NCBI RefSeq assembly: GCF_015550425.1
Contig: NZ_JADNAT010000002.1
Location: 124,001 to 188,000, forward strand
DNA length: 64,000 nucleotides
From: Clostridium sp. 1001275B_160808_H3
GTDB taxonomy: Bacteria; Bacillota; Clostridia; Clostridiales; Clostridiaceae
Reading direction: 5' to 3'
Part shown: piece after piece, positions 28,501-36,584 of the stretch
How positions within the stretch are numbered: position 1 is the stretch's first letter
Layout: each line of letters begins with the position of its first letter
Made by a program: the position numbers and the translations under genes
The notes under the pieces: model-generated
Told to the model about the DNA's origin: nothing
Seen by the model: the letters and a program-made list of their open reading frames with translations, nothing else
The model's database searches: none

Positions 28501-28814
28501 GGGAAATCCGAGTATTTATTAAAGAAGTTGAAAATAATATTGAAATCACTGTAGAAGATACTGGAATAGGAATATCAAAAGAAGATCAAGAGTTTATATT
28601 TCAAAGATTTTCACAAGTTGAGGGAACAGGAGCTACAAAAGCAAGTAGTAGTGGAATTGGACTTACTCTTGTTAAACATATAGCAGAACTTCATGGTGGA
28701 TATGTTAAACTTGAAAGTGAGCTTAATAAAGGTAGTAGATTTACAATAGGGCTACCAGATGTAGCAGAGAATATTACATGTGATAATGAAGATTGTCATG
28801 AAATGAAACTTTAA
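25503..28814 (+). CDS. Propeller-sensor histidine kinase 3
   Basis: 1103 residues: signal peptide or anchor (about 8-28), beta-propeller repeats beginning SIDEGLSNEYVTTIFQDSMG, Y_Y_Y domain, membrane segment near 815-835 (AYLIYLTVIIGIAFYILNYV), HisKA with His870 in NLSHELRTPIN, and HATPase (NLLANAAKFTPEGG, DTGIGIS, SSGIGLTLVKH). GTGAGGT precedes two adjacent ATG codons. It is near-identical in layout to kinase 4, with most residues the same by eye. It ends with its own terminator. No receiver domain, and no response regulator nearby; ligand unknown. Confidence 0.9.
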   Translation: MMSKFLTWKLLICILISTLISSLIPVKVSAEILTREQFESLSIDEGLSNEYVTTIFQDSMGYMWIGTVDGLNRYDGEFIKIYNCSYEDENTLSSTYITDIEEDKHGNIWIATDYGLDFLIRDKDTIVRMKDLPEDKYNLGKLKITSLLKSSYNDNIMWVGTEYGLMQINLESNDIKAFYYDKNNEKSLTNSSITCLEEGEDGIVWVGTKYGVNIIDENLNIFVNKSKIHSDKLYIYNIDIDNLGRVWISTKDSTIMCDIKSEEIGAIWVVDFDGIKQYNIEEEEIRTVYNYSIDIGKINSNYFVMNDSKDNIWTASNNGIVMYSPEKNNVDILRKDVSLSSSLTSNVITCFYEDFNGTMWIGTDKGVNILNTNNQFNSMVDQMNLGDKSIVSILQHNGEIWVATKYNGIYIFEYATGKLLKQINEINDEISLRNQYIKGLFKVNDSDILVATNKGVILIKTKELLAEFYLLDNAYSSELSYAYSDGKFLWGATTSNLYCYDINNGTTVYLRDKLIEFNIKPGSIKYILPDNKDEDILWLGGIDTGLIKYHKKNGVIEQYCNDCSYENSLIDKYINCMAFDKEGKMWIGTNIGLIKFDIETNKITKYTTANGLTNNFINSILFDDNNNAWISTNKGLNKFDIEKESFTRFTKQDGLRGYQFNLNSGIKLENGFMMLGSTNGLIYFNPNDVVSPKGNKNKVVIGDMYIGKNKAIYDGNELVLEYKNRDLYINYFLPNYERLNYITYEYMLEEIDSDWSYIDSTSNLNLKSLDPGKYTLKLRARDGHGELTEETSMNIRVEKPIWKSPVAYLIYLTVIIGIAFYILNYVKILKKLVNQETMKLNMQLEENKRLSKEIIDKEKFKNNYFVNLSHELRTPINVIASTVQLINTLSIDEALTQEKSNKYMNIISKSCNNLLKIINDIIDSSKIETGQYKINKTNNDIVYVVEEAALNMSKFIEEKGLSLIIDPDIEEKIISFDDTEIERCIINLLANAAKFTPEGGEIRVFIKEVENNIEITVEDTGIGISKEDQEFIFQRFSQVEGTGATKASSSGIGLTLVKHIAELHGGYVKLESELNKGSRFTIGLPDVAENITCDNEDCHEMKL

Positions 28815-28840
28815 AAAATCTAAATATCGTTATTAAATAG

Positions 28841-28887
28841 ATAAGCTAGATGAGGGGAGAATTACTTCACATCTATCTTATTTTTTT
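28841..28887 (+). terminator. Terminator of kinase 3
   Basis: ATAAGCTAGATG and the CATCTATCTTAT arm pair around GAGGGGAGAATTACTTCA, followed by seven T. A near-copy follows kinase 4 at 32538, showing that the duplication included the terminator. Confidence 0.85.
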
Positions 28888-29195
28888 ATAAAGATAAAGC
28901 GAATAAGATAATTAAGATGAAAAGTTACAATATTAAAAATATATTATAGACAACATTATTTAGTATTGAGAGTATAAAACTAATGATTTATTTAATCCAT
29001 TTTTTGTGGGTTAGATATAAAAATGGTATTAGTGTCGAAAAAAATAATAAAATGTAATTTTTTATGTTAACAATTGGTGAACTTAGGTGAAAATATGAAA
29101 GAAAAATGTTATTATTTACTCATATAATTATTTGATTATAGAAATAAAACTATACTAAAGATGAGTAATATTCAGAAATGTGAGGTAATATTTAA
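28888..29195 (+). other. Upstream region of kinase 4
   Basis: No ORF. It shares with the kinase 3 upstream region the GGTGAAAATAT segment (29092-29102 area; 25375-25385 area) and the AATGTGAGGTA ribosome binding site context, so regulatory sequence was duplicated with the gene. No unambiguous -35/-10 pair. Confidence 0.45.
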
Positions 29196-32100
29196 ATGAA
29201 GTCTAAATTGCTAAAATGTAAATTGTTGACATGTATTTTAATAATAACTTTAATAAGTAATTTAATACCAATAAAAGTATCAGCAGATATATTAACAAGA
29301 GAGCAGTTTGAAAGTTTATCTATTGATGAAGGGCTTTCTAATGAATATGTAACAACAATATTTCAGGATAGCATGGGATATATGTGGATAGGTACAGTAG
29401 ATGGGCTTAATAGGTATGATGGTGAATTTATAAAGATATATAATTGTAGTTATGAAGAAGTAAATACTTTAAGTTCAACATATATAACAGATATAGAGGA
29501 AGATAAATATGGGAATATATGGATAGCTACTGATCATGGACTAGATTTCTTAATTAGGGACAAAGATACTATAGTAAGAATGAAGGATTTACCTGAAGAT
29601 AAATATAATTTAGGTAAATTAAAGATTACATCTTTATTGAAAAGCAGCCATAATGACAATATTATGTGGGTTGGTACGGAATACGGATTAATGCAAATAG
29701 ACCTTGGGAATAATAGCATTAGAGCCTTTTATCATGATGAAAATGGCGAAAGTTTCTTGACTAATTCATCAATAACTTGCTTAACAGAAGGAGAAGATGG
29801 ATCTATATGGGTTGGAACAAAATATGGTATAAATGTTATAAATGAAAATTTGAACATCTTTGTTAATCAAGCTGAAATATATGAAGATAAATTATATATC
29901 TATAACATAGAAATTGATAATTCAAGTAGAGTATGGATTTCTACGAAAGACAGTATTCTTATGTGTGATATAAAATCAGAAGAAAAAGGAATAATATGGG
30001 TTATAGATTCTGAGGGGATAAAAATATATAGCATTGAAGAAAAAGAAATAAAGACCGTTTATACTAGTGATAAACATATAGAAAAAGTTCATAACAATTA
30101 TTTTATTATGAGTGATAGTAAAGATAATTTATGGATGGCTACTAATAATGGCATAATGAGATATACAGCTGATAATAAAGATGTGGATATATTAAGAAAA
30201 AATACAAGTTTATCTTCATCTCTTACTAGTAATGTTATAACATGCTTTTATGAAGATTTTAATGGAACAATATGGATCGGAACAGATAAAGGTGTGAATA
30301 TATTAAATACTAATAATCAATTCAATTACATATTAGATCAAGTGAATTTAGGGGATAAAAATATAGTATCTATACTTCAGAATAAGGGGGAAATATGGGT
30401 AGCAACTAAATATAATGGAATATATATATTTGAATATTCTACTGGTAAATTATTAAAGTCAATATATGAAATTAATGATGAGATAAGCTTGAAAGGTAAA
30501 TATATAAAGAGTTTATTTAAGATAAATGACAGGTATATTATTATTACAACTAATAATGGAACAATATCATTTGATACAGAACAGTTGTTAAGTAAATTAC
30601 ATCTAGTTGAAGACGGTTATGCTTCCGAGTTAAATTATGTATATAGTGATGGAGATATTGTTTGGGTTGCGTCCACATTTAATTTTTTTAGTTGTGATCT
30701 TAATACTGGAAAGAATATATATCATAGTGATAATTTAATAAAATTTAATATAAATCCTGGACGCATAAACTATATATTGCCAGATTATAAAGATAAAGAT
30801 ATTCTTTGGTTAGGTGGAGTTGATACAGGCTTAGTAAAATATCATAAGAAAAATGGAGTTGTAGGGCAATATGGTAAAGATTGTTCCTATGAAGATTCCT
30901 TAATAAATAAATATATAAATTGTATGGGATTTGATAGTGAAGGAAAGATATGGATAGGGACAAATATAGGACTTATTAGATTTGATATAGAAACAAATCA
31001 AATTACTCCATACACTACAGCTAATGGATTAACAAATAACTTTATAAATTCGATTTTATTTGATGATAATAATAATGCTTGGATAAGCACAAATAAAGGG
31101 TTAAATAAGTTTGATATAGAAAAAGAAAGTTTTACAAACTTTACTAAGCAAGATGGATTACGCGGATATCAATTTAATTTAAACTCAGGTATAAAGCTTA
31201 AAAACGAATTTATGATATTTGGAAGTACAAATGGAGCAATACATTTTAATCCTAATGATATAGTTTATCCTAAGGGAAATAAAAATAAAGTTGTAATTGG
31301 TGATATTTATATTGGCAAAAATAAAGCCATTTATGATGAAAATGAATTAGTTTTAAAATATAAAAATAGAGATTTATATATTAATTATTTCTTGCCTAAC
31401 TATGAAAGATTAAATCAAATAACTTATGAATATATGCTTGAAGGAATTGATTCTGACTGGTCATATATAGACTCTACAAGTAATTTACATTTTAAATCCT
31501 TAGATCCAGGTAAATATACTTTGAAATTAAGAGCTAGAGATGGACATGGGGAATTAACTGAAGAGACAAGTATGAATATAAGAGTTGAAAAACCAATTTG
31601 GAAAAGTCCATTAGCTTATTTAATATACTTAATTTTAATAATATTAATAGCTTTTTATATATTAAATTATGTTAAAATACTAAAAAAATTAGTAACTCAA
31701 AAAACAATGAGACTTAACATGCAGATTGAAGAAAATAAAAAATTAAGTGAAGAAATAATAGACAAAGAAAAGTTTAAAAATAATTATTTTGTAAATTTAT
31801 CTCATGAACTAAGAACACCAATAAATGTTATAGCATCAACAGTACAGTTAATAAACGCAATTAGTAGAGATAAATCATTAACACAAGAAAAATCTAATAA
31901 ATACATGAATATTATAAATAAAAGCTGTGGGAATTTATTAAAAATAATAAATGATATTATAGATAGCTCAAAAATAGAGACAGGCCAGTATAAAATTAAC
32001 AAAACAAATAATGATATAGTATATGTAGTTGAAGAAGCTGCACTTAATATGAGTAAGTTCATAGAAGACAAAGGGCTATCTCTTATAATTGACCCAGATA

Positions 32101-32507
32101 TGGAAGAAAAAATTATTTCTTTTGATGATACTGAAATAGAAAGATGTGTAATTAACTTATTAGGAAACGCAGTTAAATTTACTCCAGAAGGTGGGGAAAT
32201 CCGAGTATTTATTAAAGAAGTTGAAAATAATATTGAGATTACTGTAGAGGATACAGGAATAGGAATATCAAAAGAAGACCAAGAGTTTATATTCCAAAGA
32301 TTTTCACAAGTTGAGGGAACTGGTGTTACAAAGGCAAGTAGTAGTGGTATTGGACTTACTCTTGTTAAACATATAGCAGAACTTCATGGTGGTTATGTTA
32401 AACTTGAAAGTGAACCTAATAAAGGTAGTAGATTTACAATAGGACTACCAGATGTAAAAGAGTATATTATATGTGATAATGAAGATTATCATGAAATGAA
32501 ACTTTAA
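29196..32507 (+). CDS. Propeller-sensor histidine kinase 4 (tandem duplicate of kinase 3)
   Basis: 1103 residues, the same length as kinase 3, with HisKA His870 at the same position and the same ending (DNEDYHEMKL versus DNEDCHEMKL). The kinase half and the outer propeller repeats are nearly identical. The middle of the propeller (about residues 230-310 and 440-520) has diverged more, as expected if ligand recognition is drifting. N box is NLLGNAVKFTPEGG. There is no receiver domain. The gene is followed by a copy of the kinase 3 terminator and then by an EAL phosphodiesterase gene. Confidence 0.9.
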   Translation: MKSKLLKCKLLTCILIITLISNLIPIKVSADILTREQFESLSIDEGLSNEYVTTIFQDSMGYMWIGTVDGLNRYDGEFIKIYNCSYEEVNTLSSTYITDIEEDKYGNIWIATDHGLDFLIRDKDTIVRMKDLPEDKYNLGKLKITSLLKSSHNDNIMWVGTEYGLMQIDLGNNSIRAFYHDENGESFLTNSSITCLTEGEDGSIWVGTKYGINVINENLNIFVNQAEIYEDKLYIYNIEIDNSSRVWISTKDSILMCDIKSEEKGIIWVIDSEGIKIYSIEEKEIKTVYTSDKHIEKVHNNYFIMSDSKDNLWMATNNGIMRYTADNKDVDILRKNTSLSSSLTSNVITCFYEDFNGTIWIGTDKGVNILNTNNQFNYILDQVNLGDKNIVSILQNKGEIWVATKYNGIYIFEYSTGKLLKSIYEINDEISLKGKYIKSLFKINDRYIIITTNNGTISFDTEQLLSKLHLVEDGYASELNYVYSDGDIVWVASTFNFFSCDLNTGKNIYHSDNLIKFNINPGRINYILPDYKDKDILWLGGVDTGLVKYHKKNGVVGQYGKDCSYEDSLINKYINCMGFDSEGKIWIGTNIGLIRFDIETNQITPYTTANGLTNNFINSILFDDNNNAWISTNKGLNKFDIEKESFTNFTKQDGLRGYQFNLNSGIKLKNEFMIFGSTNGAIHFNPNDIVYPKGNKNKVVIGDIYIGKNKAIYDENELVLKYKNRDLYINYFLPNYERLNQITYEYMLEGIDSDWSYIDSTSNLHFKSLDPGKYTLKLRARDGHGELTEETSMNIRVEKPIWKSPLAYLIYLILIILIAFYILNYVKILKKLVTQKTMRLNMQIEENKKLSEEIIDKEKFKNNYFVNLSHELRTPINVIASTVQLINAISRDKSLTQEKSNKYMNIINKSCGNLLKIINDIIDSSKIETGQYKINKTNNDIVYVVEEAALNMSKFIEDKGLSLIIDPDMEEKIISFDDTEIERCVINLLGNAVKFTPEGGEIRVFIKEVENNIEITVEDTGIGISKEDQEFIFQRFSQVEGTGVTKASSSGIGLTLVKHIAELHGGYVKLESEPNKGSRFTIGLPDVKEYIICDNEDYHEMKL

Positions 32508-32537
32508 AAAATCTAATTATATCATTATTAAATAGAC

Positions 32538-32579
32538 AAGCTAGATGAGGTGAGAATTACTTCATCTAGCTTATTTTTT
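32538..32579 (+). terminator. Terminator of kinase 4
   Basis: AAGCTAGATGA pairs with TCATCTAGCTT around GGTGAGAATTACT, followed by ATTTTTTA. Better paired than its copy at 28841. Confidence 0.87.
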
Positions 32580-32767
32580 ATAAAGATAAAGTTAATAAGA
32601 TAATTAGGATGAATTTATTAATAACAAAAAAAGTATATAAAAGTATAAAAGTGGTACTGATATAGGTTATAAAATGATTGATAAATGAGTAGATATATTT
32701 TGAAAACTATTTTTATAAAAAGAAATTAATCTTAAAAATAAGAATTTGGTATGGAGAGCAAAATTTT

Positions 32768-34990
32768 ATGATAAGTGTAGCAAAGTTTAATGACAAATAT
32801 AAAAAAGGATTATCTATATCAATATGTATAGTGTTTATTTTAATGTTAATTATAGGAGTATTTTTATTTAGCTATCACAATAGACGTTTAAGTGATTTGA
32901 TTGATAAAGAGGCTAGGGCAAAGCTTAAAAATGTATCTTCACAAAATGTTATAGCAATGCAGGCAGAAATTGAAGCAAAACAAAAAGTATTAGAATCTTT
33001 AGCGAAAAGTATAGAAGATATTAATAGTAATAAAATCTTGAATATAGTTGAGAATTTTAAAATTTATAGTAAAGCTTATGGATTTTACAATATGGGTATT
33101 ATTGATAAAGATGGTATTTGCTATACGACTTTAGGTGAAGTATTAGACTTAAGTAAATATGATTATTACAAAAATGGAATGAATGGGATTTCGGGCGTAT
33201 CTAAAAGTTATTTTAGTGAAGATAAACAATTTATGTTAAATATATTTACATTTCCAATTTACAATGGAAATGATGTAGAGATGATATTAACCGCTACATA
33301 TAAATCCGATGATTTTTATAATATTTTAAATATCGATTCTTTTAATGGAGAAGGAAAAAGTGTTGTAGTTGATAAATTAGGAAATCTTGTTTCTAATCCT
33401 AATAAAATATATGATAGGGATTTCAATGTGTTTAATAAGTTAAAAGTAGAGGATTCAGAATTATATAAAGTAGTTCAAGAAAATATCTCAAGAGAAGAAA
33501 GTGGATTTATTAGTTGCAATTATGAGGAAGAAGATTATTTGATATATTATGAGCCTCTTAATATAAATGATTGGTATTTAATATCTTATGTACCTAATAG
33601 GCGTGTATATCAAAATGCGGATATAATATTTAGAGGTATTCATATAGAGAGTGCATTATTTTATATTACGTTTATTTTGGCTGCTGGAATATTTATTTTA
33701 TCTTATAACAAATATCAAAAGAAGATTTCTTATCTTATCTTTATAGATGAATTGACAAAAGAAAGAAATTATCAATGTTTGAGATTGCATTTTGAAAATA
33801 TGAAGCAGATTGATAGAAAAAATAAATCATTAGTGGTTTTTGATATAGATAAGTTTAATGTTATAAATATAATGCATGGAACTGATATAGGAGATAATGT
33901 TTTAAAATATATTGTTAGAATATTTAAGGAAGTGCTACCTAATGATGAGTTATATAAGGATAAGGCAGATGGGTTTATAGGAATTATATATCATGCTGAC
34001 AAAGAAGAAATAATTAAAAAATTAAATATGCTTGATTATAGAATTAAAACGGATATTGAAAGAAATGAAGTAATACCTATAAAAATATCTATGGGCATAT
34101 GTTCTTTAGATAACTCTGAGAGTCTGCATAGGGTATATAGTAACGCTCTTATAGCAAAAAGAGAGATAAAAGATAAAATGAATCAAAGTTATAAGTTTTT
34201 TGATGAGCGAAATAAAAAAACTATAATAGATAATAAAAGAATAGAATCTGAGTTTCCAGAAGCTTTGAAAAATGATGAATTTGAAGTTTGGTATCAGCCC
34301 AAATATGATATCAGAAATAAGAAAATCTGTGGAGCAGAAGCATTGATAAGATGGAGAAAAAAAGATGGTTCTTTAATATCTCCTGCTAAATTCATACCTG
34401 TGTTTGAAAATAATGGACAAATTATTCAACTAGATGAGGAAGTTATAAGAAAAGTATGCAAAGATATTAAGGAAATGAGTTATTTAGGATATGAAATCCA
34501 TCCAATTTCTATTAATTTATCAAGGCTTCATCTTGAATATCAGGGAATTGTAGAAAGAATTGAAGCTTTGTTAGAAAAATATGATATAGATTCATCTAAA
34601 ATTGCTTTTGAAATAACAGAAAGCGTATTTATTAATAATAATGATAAATTAAATAGTATTGTTGATGAATTGCATAAGTTGGGGTTTAAAGTAGAAATGG
34701 ATGATTATGGTACAGGAATTTCTGCACTTAGTTCAATATCAAGATCAAGTTTTGATACTTTGAAACTTGATAAATCATTTATAGATAATATAGGAAATCC
34801 TAAGATGGATATTATTATAAAATCTACGATAGATATGGCAAAAAAATTAAATATGAAAATTATTGCGGAAGGAATTGAAACTCAAGAACAAGTTGAATTT
34901 TTGATAGCAAATAATTGTTTTATTGCTCAAGGATATTATTTTTCTAAGCCTGTTCCTAAAAACGAATATATTTCATTATTATCAAAATAA
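32768..34990 (+). CDS. Sensor-degenerate GGDEF-EAL cyclic-di-GMP phosphodiesterase
   Basis: 740 residues: membrane segment (about 15-37), extracytoplasmic Cache-like sensor (about 40-285), second membrane segment (about 289-312), GGDEF-like domain, EAL domain from about residue 495. The GGDEF signature is replaced by KADGF (399-403), so cyclase activity is unlikely. The EAL domain keeps GAEALIRW (Glu524), SINLSR, EITESVF, MDDYGTG, LDKSFI and AEGIETQEQ, so it should hydrolyse c-di-GMP, perhaps with the GGDEF relic as a GTP sensor. It follows the propeller kinases on the same strand, but after a terminator. Confidence 0.92.
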   Translation: MISVAKFNDKYKKGLSISICIVFILMLIIGVFLFSYHNRRLSDLIDKEARAKLKNVSSQNVIAMQAEIEAKQKVLESLAKSIEDINSNKILNIVENFKIYSKAYGFYNMGIIDKDGICYTTLGEVLDLSKYDYYKNGMNGISGVSKSYFSEDKQFMLNIFTFPIYNGNDVEMILTATYKSDDFYNILNIDSFNGEGKSVVVDKLGNLVSNPNKIYDRDFNVFNKLKVEDSELYKVVQENISREESGFISCNYEEEDYLIYYEPLNINDWYLISYVPNRRVYQNADIIFRGIHIESALFYITFILAAGIFILSYNKYQKKISYLIFIDELTKERNYQCLRLHFENMKQIDRKNKSLVVFDIDKFNVINIMHGTDIGDNVLKYIVRIFKEVLPNDELYKDKADGFIGIIYHADKEEIIKKLNMLDYRIKTDIERNEVIPIKISMGICSLDNSESLHRVYSNALIAKREIKDKMNQSYKFFDERNKKTIIDNKRIESEFPEALKNDEFEVWYQPKYDIRNKKICGAEALIRWRKKDGSLISPAKFIPVFENNGQIIQLDEEVIRKVCKDIKEMSYLGYEIHPISINLSRLHLEYQGIVERIEALLEKYDIDSSKIAFEITESVFINNNDKLNSIVDELHKLGFKVEMDDYGTGISALSSISRSSFDTLKLDKSFIDNIGNPKMDIIIKSTIDMAKKLNMKIIAEGIETQEQVEFLIANNCFIAQGYYFSKPVPKNEYISLLSK

Positions 34991-35023
34991 GTGTTTAATT
35001 AATATTTAATTTCTAAATACCCT

Positions 35024-35066
35024 ATAAAATACTCATATCAAAATTGGTATGAGTATTTTATATTTT
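35024..35066. terminator. Bidirectional terminator
   Basis: AAAATACTCATATC pairs with GGTATGAGTATTTT around AAAATT (one G-U), flanked by T/A-rich tracts. It lies between the convergent EAL and TetR genes. Confidence 0.88.
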
Positions 35067-35106
35067 AATGCACTTATCTAAAATAAGATTATGTTTTTTA
35101 TAAAAA

Positions 35107-35658
35107 TTAAGGATGAAATGAAATAATATCATTTATAATTTTAGATATTTCTTTTGGGTGTTCCTTTAAATCATTTTCTAACCACGTTTGAATAACTGAA
35201 ACAACTCCGCCTACAGTATATTTTATAAAATAATCTAAAAATACAGCATCAATATTTGCACTTCCAACCAGCTTATCAATTTCAGATTTGCTTGTCACGT
35301 AAATAATACGATCCATAATGTTAGTCTCCATTTGTTTACTGAATAATATTTTGCATAAATCTTTATTTTCATAAATCAATTCAAGGGCTTTGAGTAATAA
35401 AACTTCTTTGTAATCTTCTACAGGGGTTTCCTCAATATATATGGATATTTGATTAAATAGCTCATCTTCTATTGATTTAAGTAAGTCATAAGAATCTTTA
35501 TAATGAGTGTAAAAAGTTCCTCTATTAATATCTGATTTTTTACAGATATCAGTAACTGTAATTTCATGAATTTTTTTATGTTGAAGTAAATCAATTAAAC
35601 TTTCTTTTATTATTTTTTTAGTATATAAGGTTCTTCTGTTTCCTTTAATTCCTGCCAT
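35107..35658 (-). CDS. TetR-family transcriptional regulator
   Basis: 183 residues. The N-terminal TetR helix-turn-helix is clear (TKKIIKESLIDLL, then EITVTDICKKSDINRGTFYTHYKDSYDLLKSIE). The C-terminal ligand domain is helical. It is divergent from an ABC transporter operon and probably represses it, as is usual for this arrangement. The effector is unknown. ATG lies 216 bases from the ATPase start, leaving room for operators, including the repeat at 35735/35824. Confidence 0.9.
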   Translation of the reverse strand: MAGIKGNRRTLYTKKIIKESLIDLLQHKKIHEITVTDICKKSDINRGTFYTHYKDSYDLLKSIEDELFNQISIYIEETPVEDYKEVLLLKALELIYENKDLCKILFSKQMETNIMDRIIYVTSKSEIDKLVGSANIDAVFLDYFIKYTVGGVVSVIQTWLENDLKEHPKEISKIINDIISFHP

Positions 35659-35734
35659 TTAACCCATCCTTTTATGTATTTATTTAAAAGTTTTAATTAT
35701 ATGTTAATAAATCAACAAAAACAATCAAAATGTA

Positions 35735-35837
35735 TATTTAATAACATTAGAAAAGTATGTGATTATTGTAATTAGAGTACATATTATTTATACTTAATTA
35801 TAGCATTAACCAAACAAGGTGTCTATTTAATAACATT
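35735..35837. promoter_or_regulatory. 14-bp direct repeat in the TetR/ABC divergent region
   Basis: TATTTAATAACATT occurs at 35735-35748 and again at 35824-35837. The first copy lies in AATGT-N10-ACATT, a weak dyad. A possible TetR operator pair; not verifiable here. Confidence 0.4.
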
Positions 35838-35873
35838 TAGTATTTTGAGTAGATAAAGATAAGGGAGAGAGAG

Positions 35874-36575
35874 ATGTCATATATAGAAATAAGAGACGAA
35901 TATAAGAGATACAAAATTGGAGAAAACACTATTATAGCAAACAATGGAATTGATTTTTCAATAGAAAAAGGAGAGTTTGTTATTATTTTAGGACCAAGTG
36001 GTGCTGGAAAAACAACTGTATTAAATATTCTTGGAGGAATGGATACTTGTGATGAAGGTAAGGTAATTATTGATGATGTTGATATATCAAAGTTCAATAA
36101 TAAACAGCTTACAAATTACAGAAGATATGATGTAGGGTTTGTATTTCAGTTTTATAATTTAGTTCAAAATTTAACTGCAAAGGAAAATGTGGAACTTGCT
36201 ACACAAATTACAAAAAATGCTTTAGATGTTGATAAAACTCTTGAGTTAGTTGGACTTGGTCATAGAAAAGGTAATTTTCCATCTCAATTATCAGGAGGGG
36301 AACAGCAAAGAGTAGCTATAGCAAGAGCCATAGCTAAAAATCCTAAATTACTTTTATGTGATGAGCCAACTGGTGCCCTTGACTATAAAACAGGAAAGCA
36401 GATTTTAAAGACTCTGCAAGATACATGTAAAAATACAGGAACAACAGTAATTGTTATAACACATAATTCAGCTCTTGCACCAATTGCAGATAGAGTTATA
36501 AAAATAAAAGATGCAAAGGTTAGAAGCATAGAAGTAAACGAAAATCCTGTTTCAGTTGATTCTATAGAGTGGTAG
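35874..36575 (+). CDS. ABC transporter ATP-binding protein (MacB/LolD-like)
   Basis: 233 residues. Walker [10 protein letters not shown] (near 43), Q loop FVFQFYNL, signature [14 protein letters not shown], Walker [13 protein letters not shown] and H loop VITHNSA are all intact. Such ATPases drive type VII (MacB-like) or lipoprotein/peptide exporters with FtsX-type permeases. The permease gene follows after 9 bases. ATG sits behind GGGAGAGAG. Likely controlled by the divergent TetR gene. Confidence 0.94.
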   Translation: MSYIEIRDEYKRYKIGENTIIANNGIDFSIEKGEFVIILGPSGAGKTTVLNILGGMDTCDEGKVIIDDVDISKFNNKQLTNYRRYDVGFVFQFYNLVQNLTAKENVELATQITKNALDVDKTLELVGLGHRKGNFPSQLSGGEQQRVAIARAIAKNPKLLLCDEPTGALDYKTGKQILKTLQDTCKNTGTTVIVITHNSALAPIADRVIKIKDAKVRSIEVNENPVSVDSIEW

Positions 36576-36584
36576 AGGATAAAG

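Noticed and set aside
28109..28549. 146-residue minus-strand ORF inside kinase 3
   Set aside because: Antisense to the conserved kinase domain, no ribosome binding site; a shorter version recurs in kinase 4 only because the coding strand is duplicated.
15362..32507. Calling the propeller kinases hybrid two-component (HTCS) proteins
   Set aside because: All four end at the HATPase domain; no receiver or AraC-type DNA-binding domain is present.
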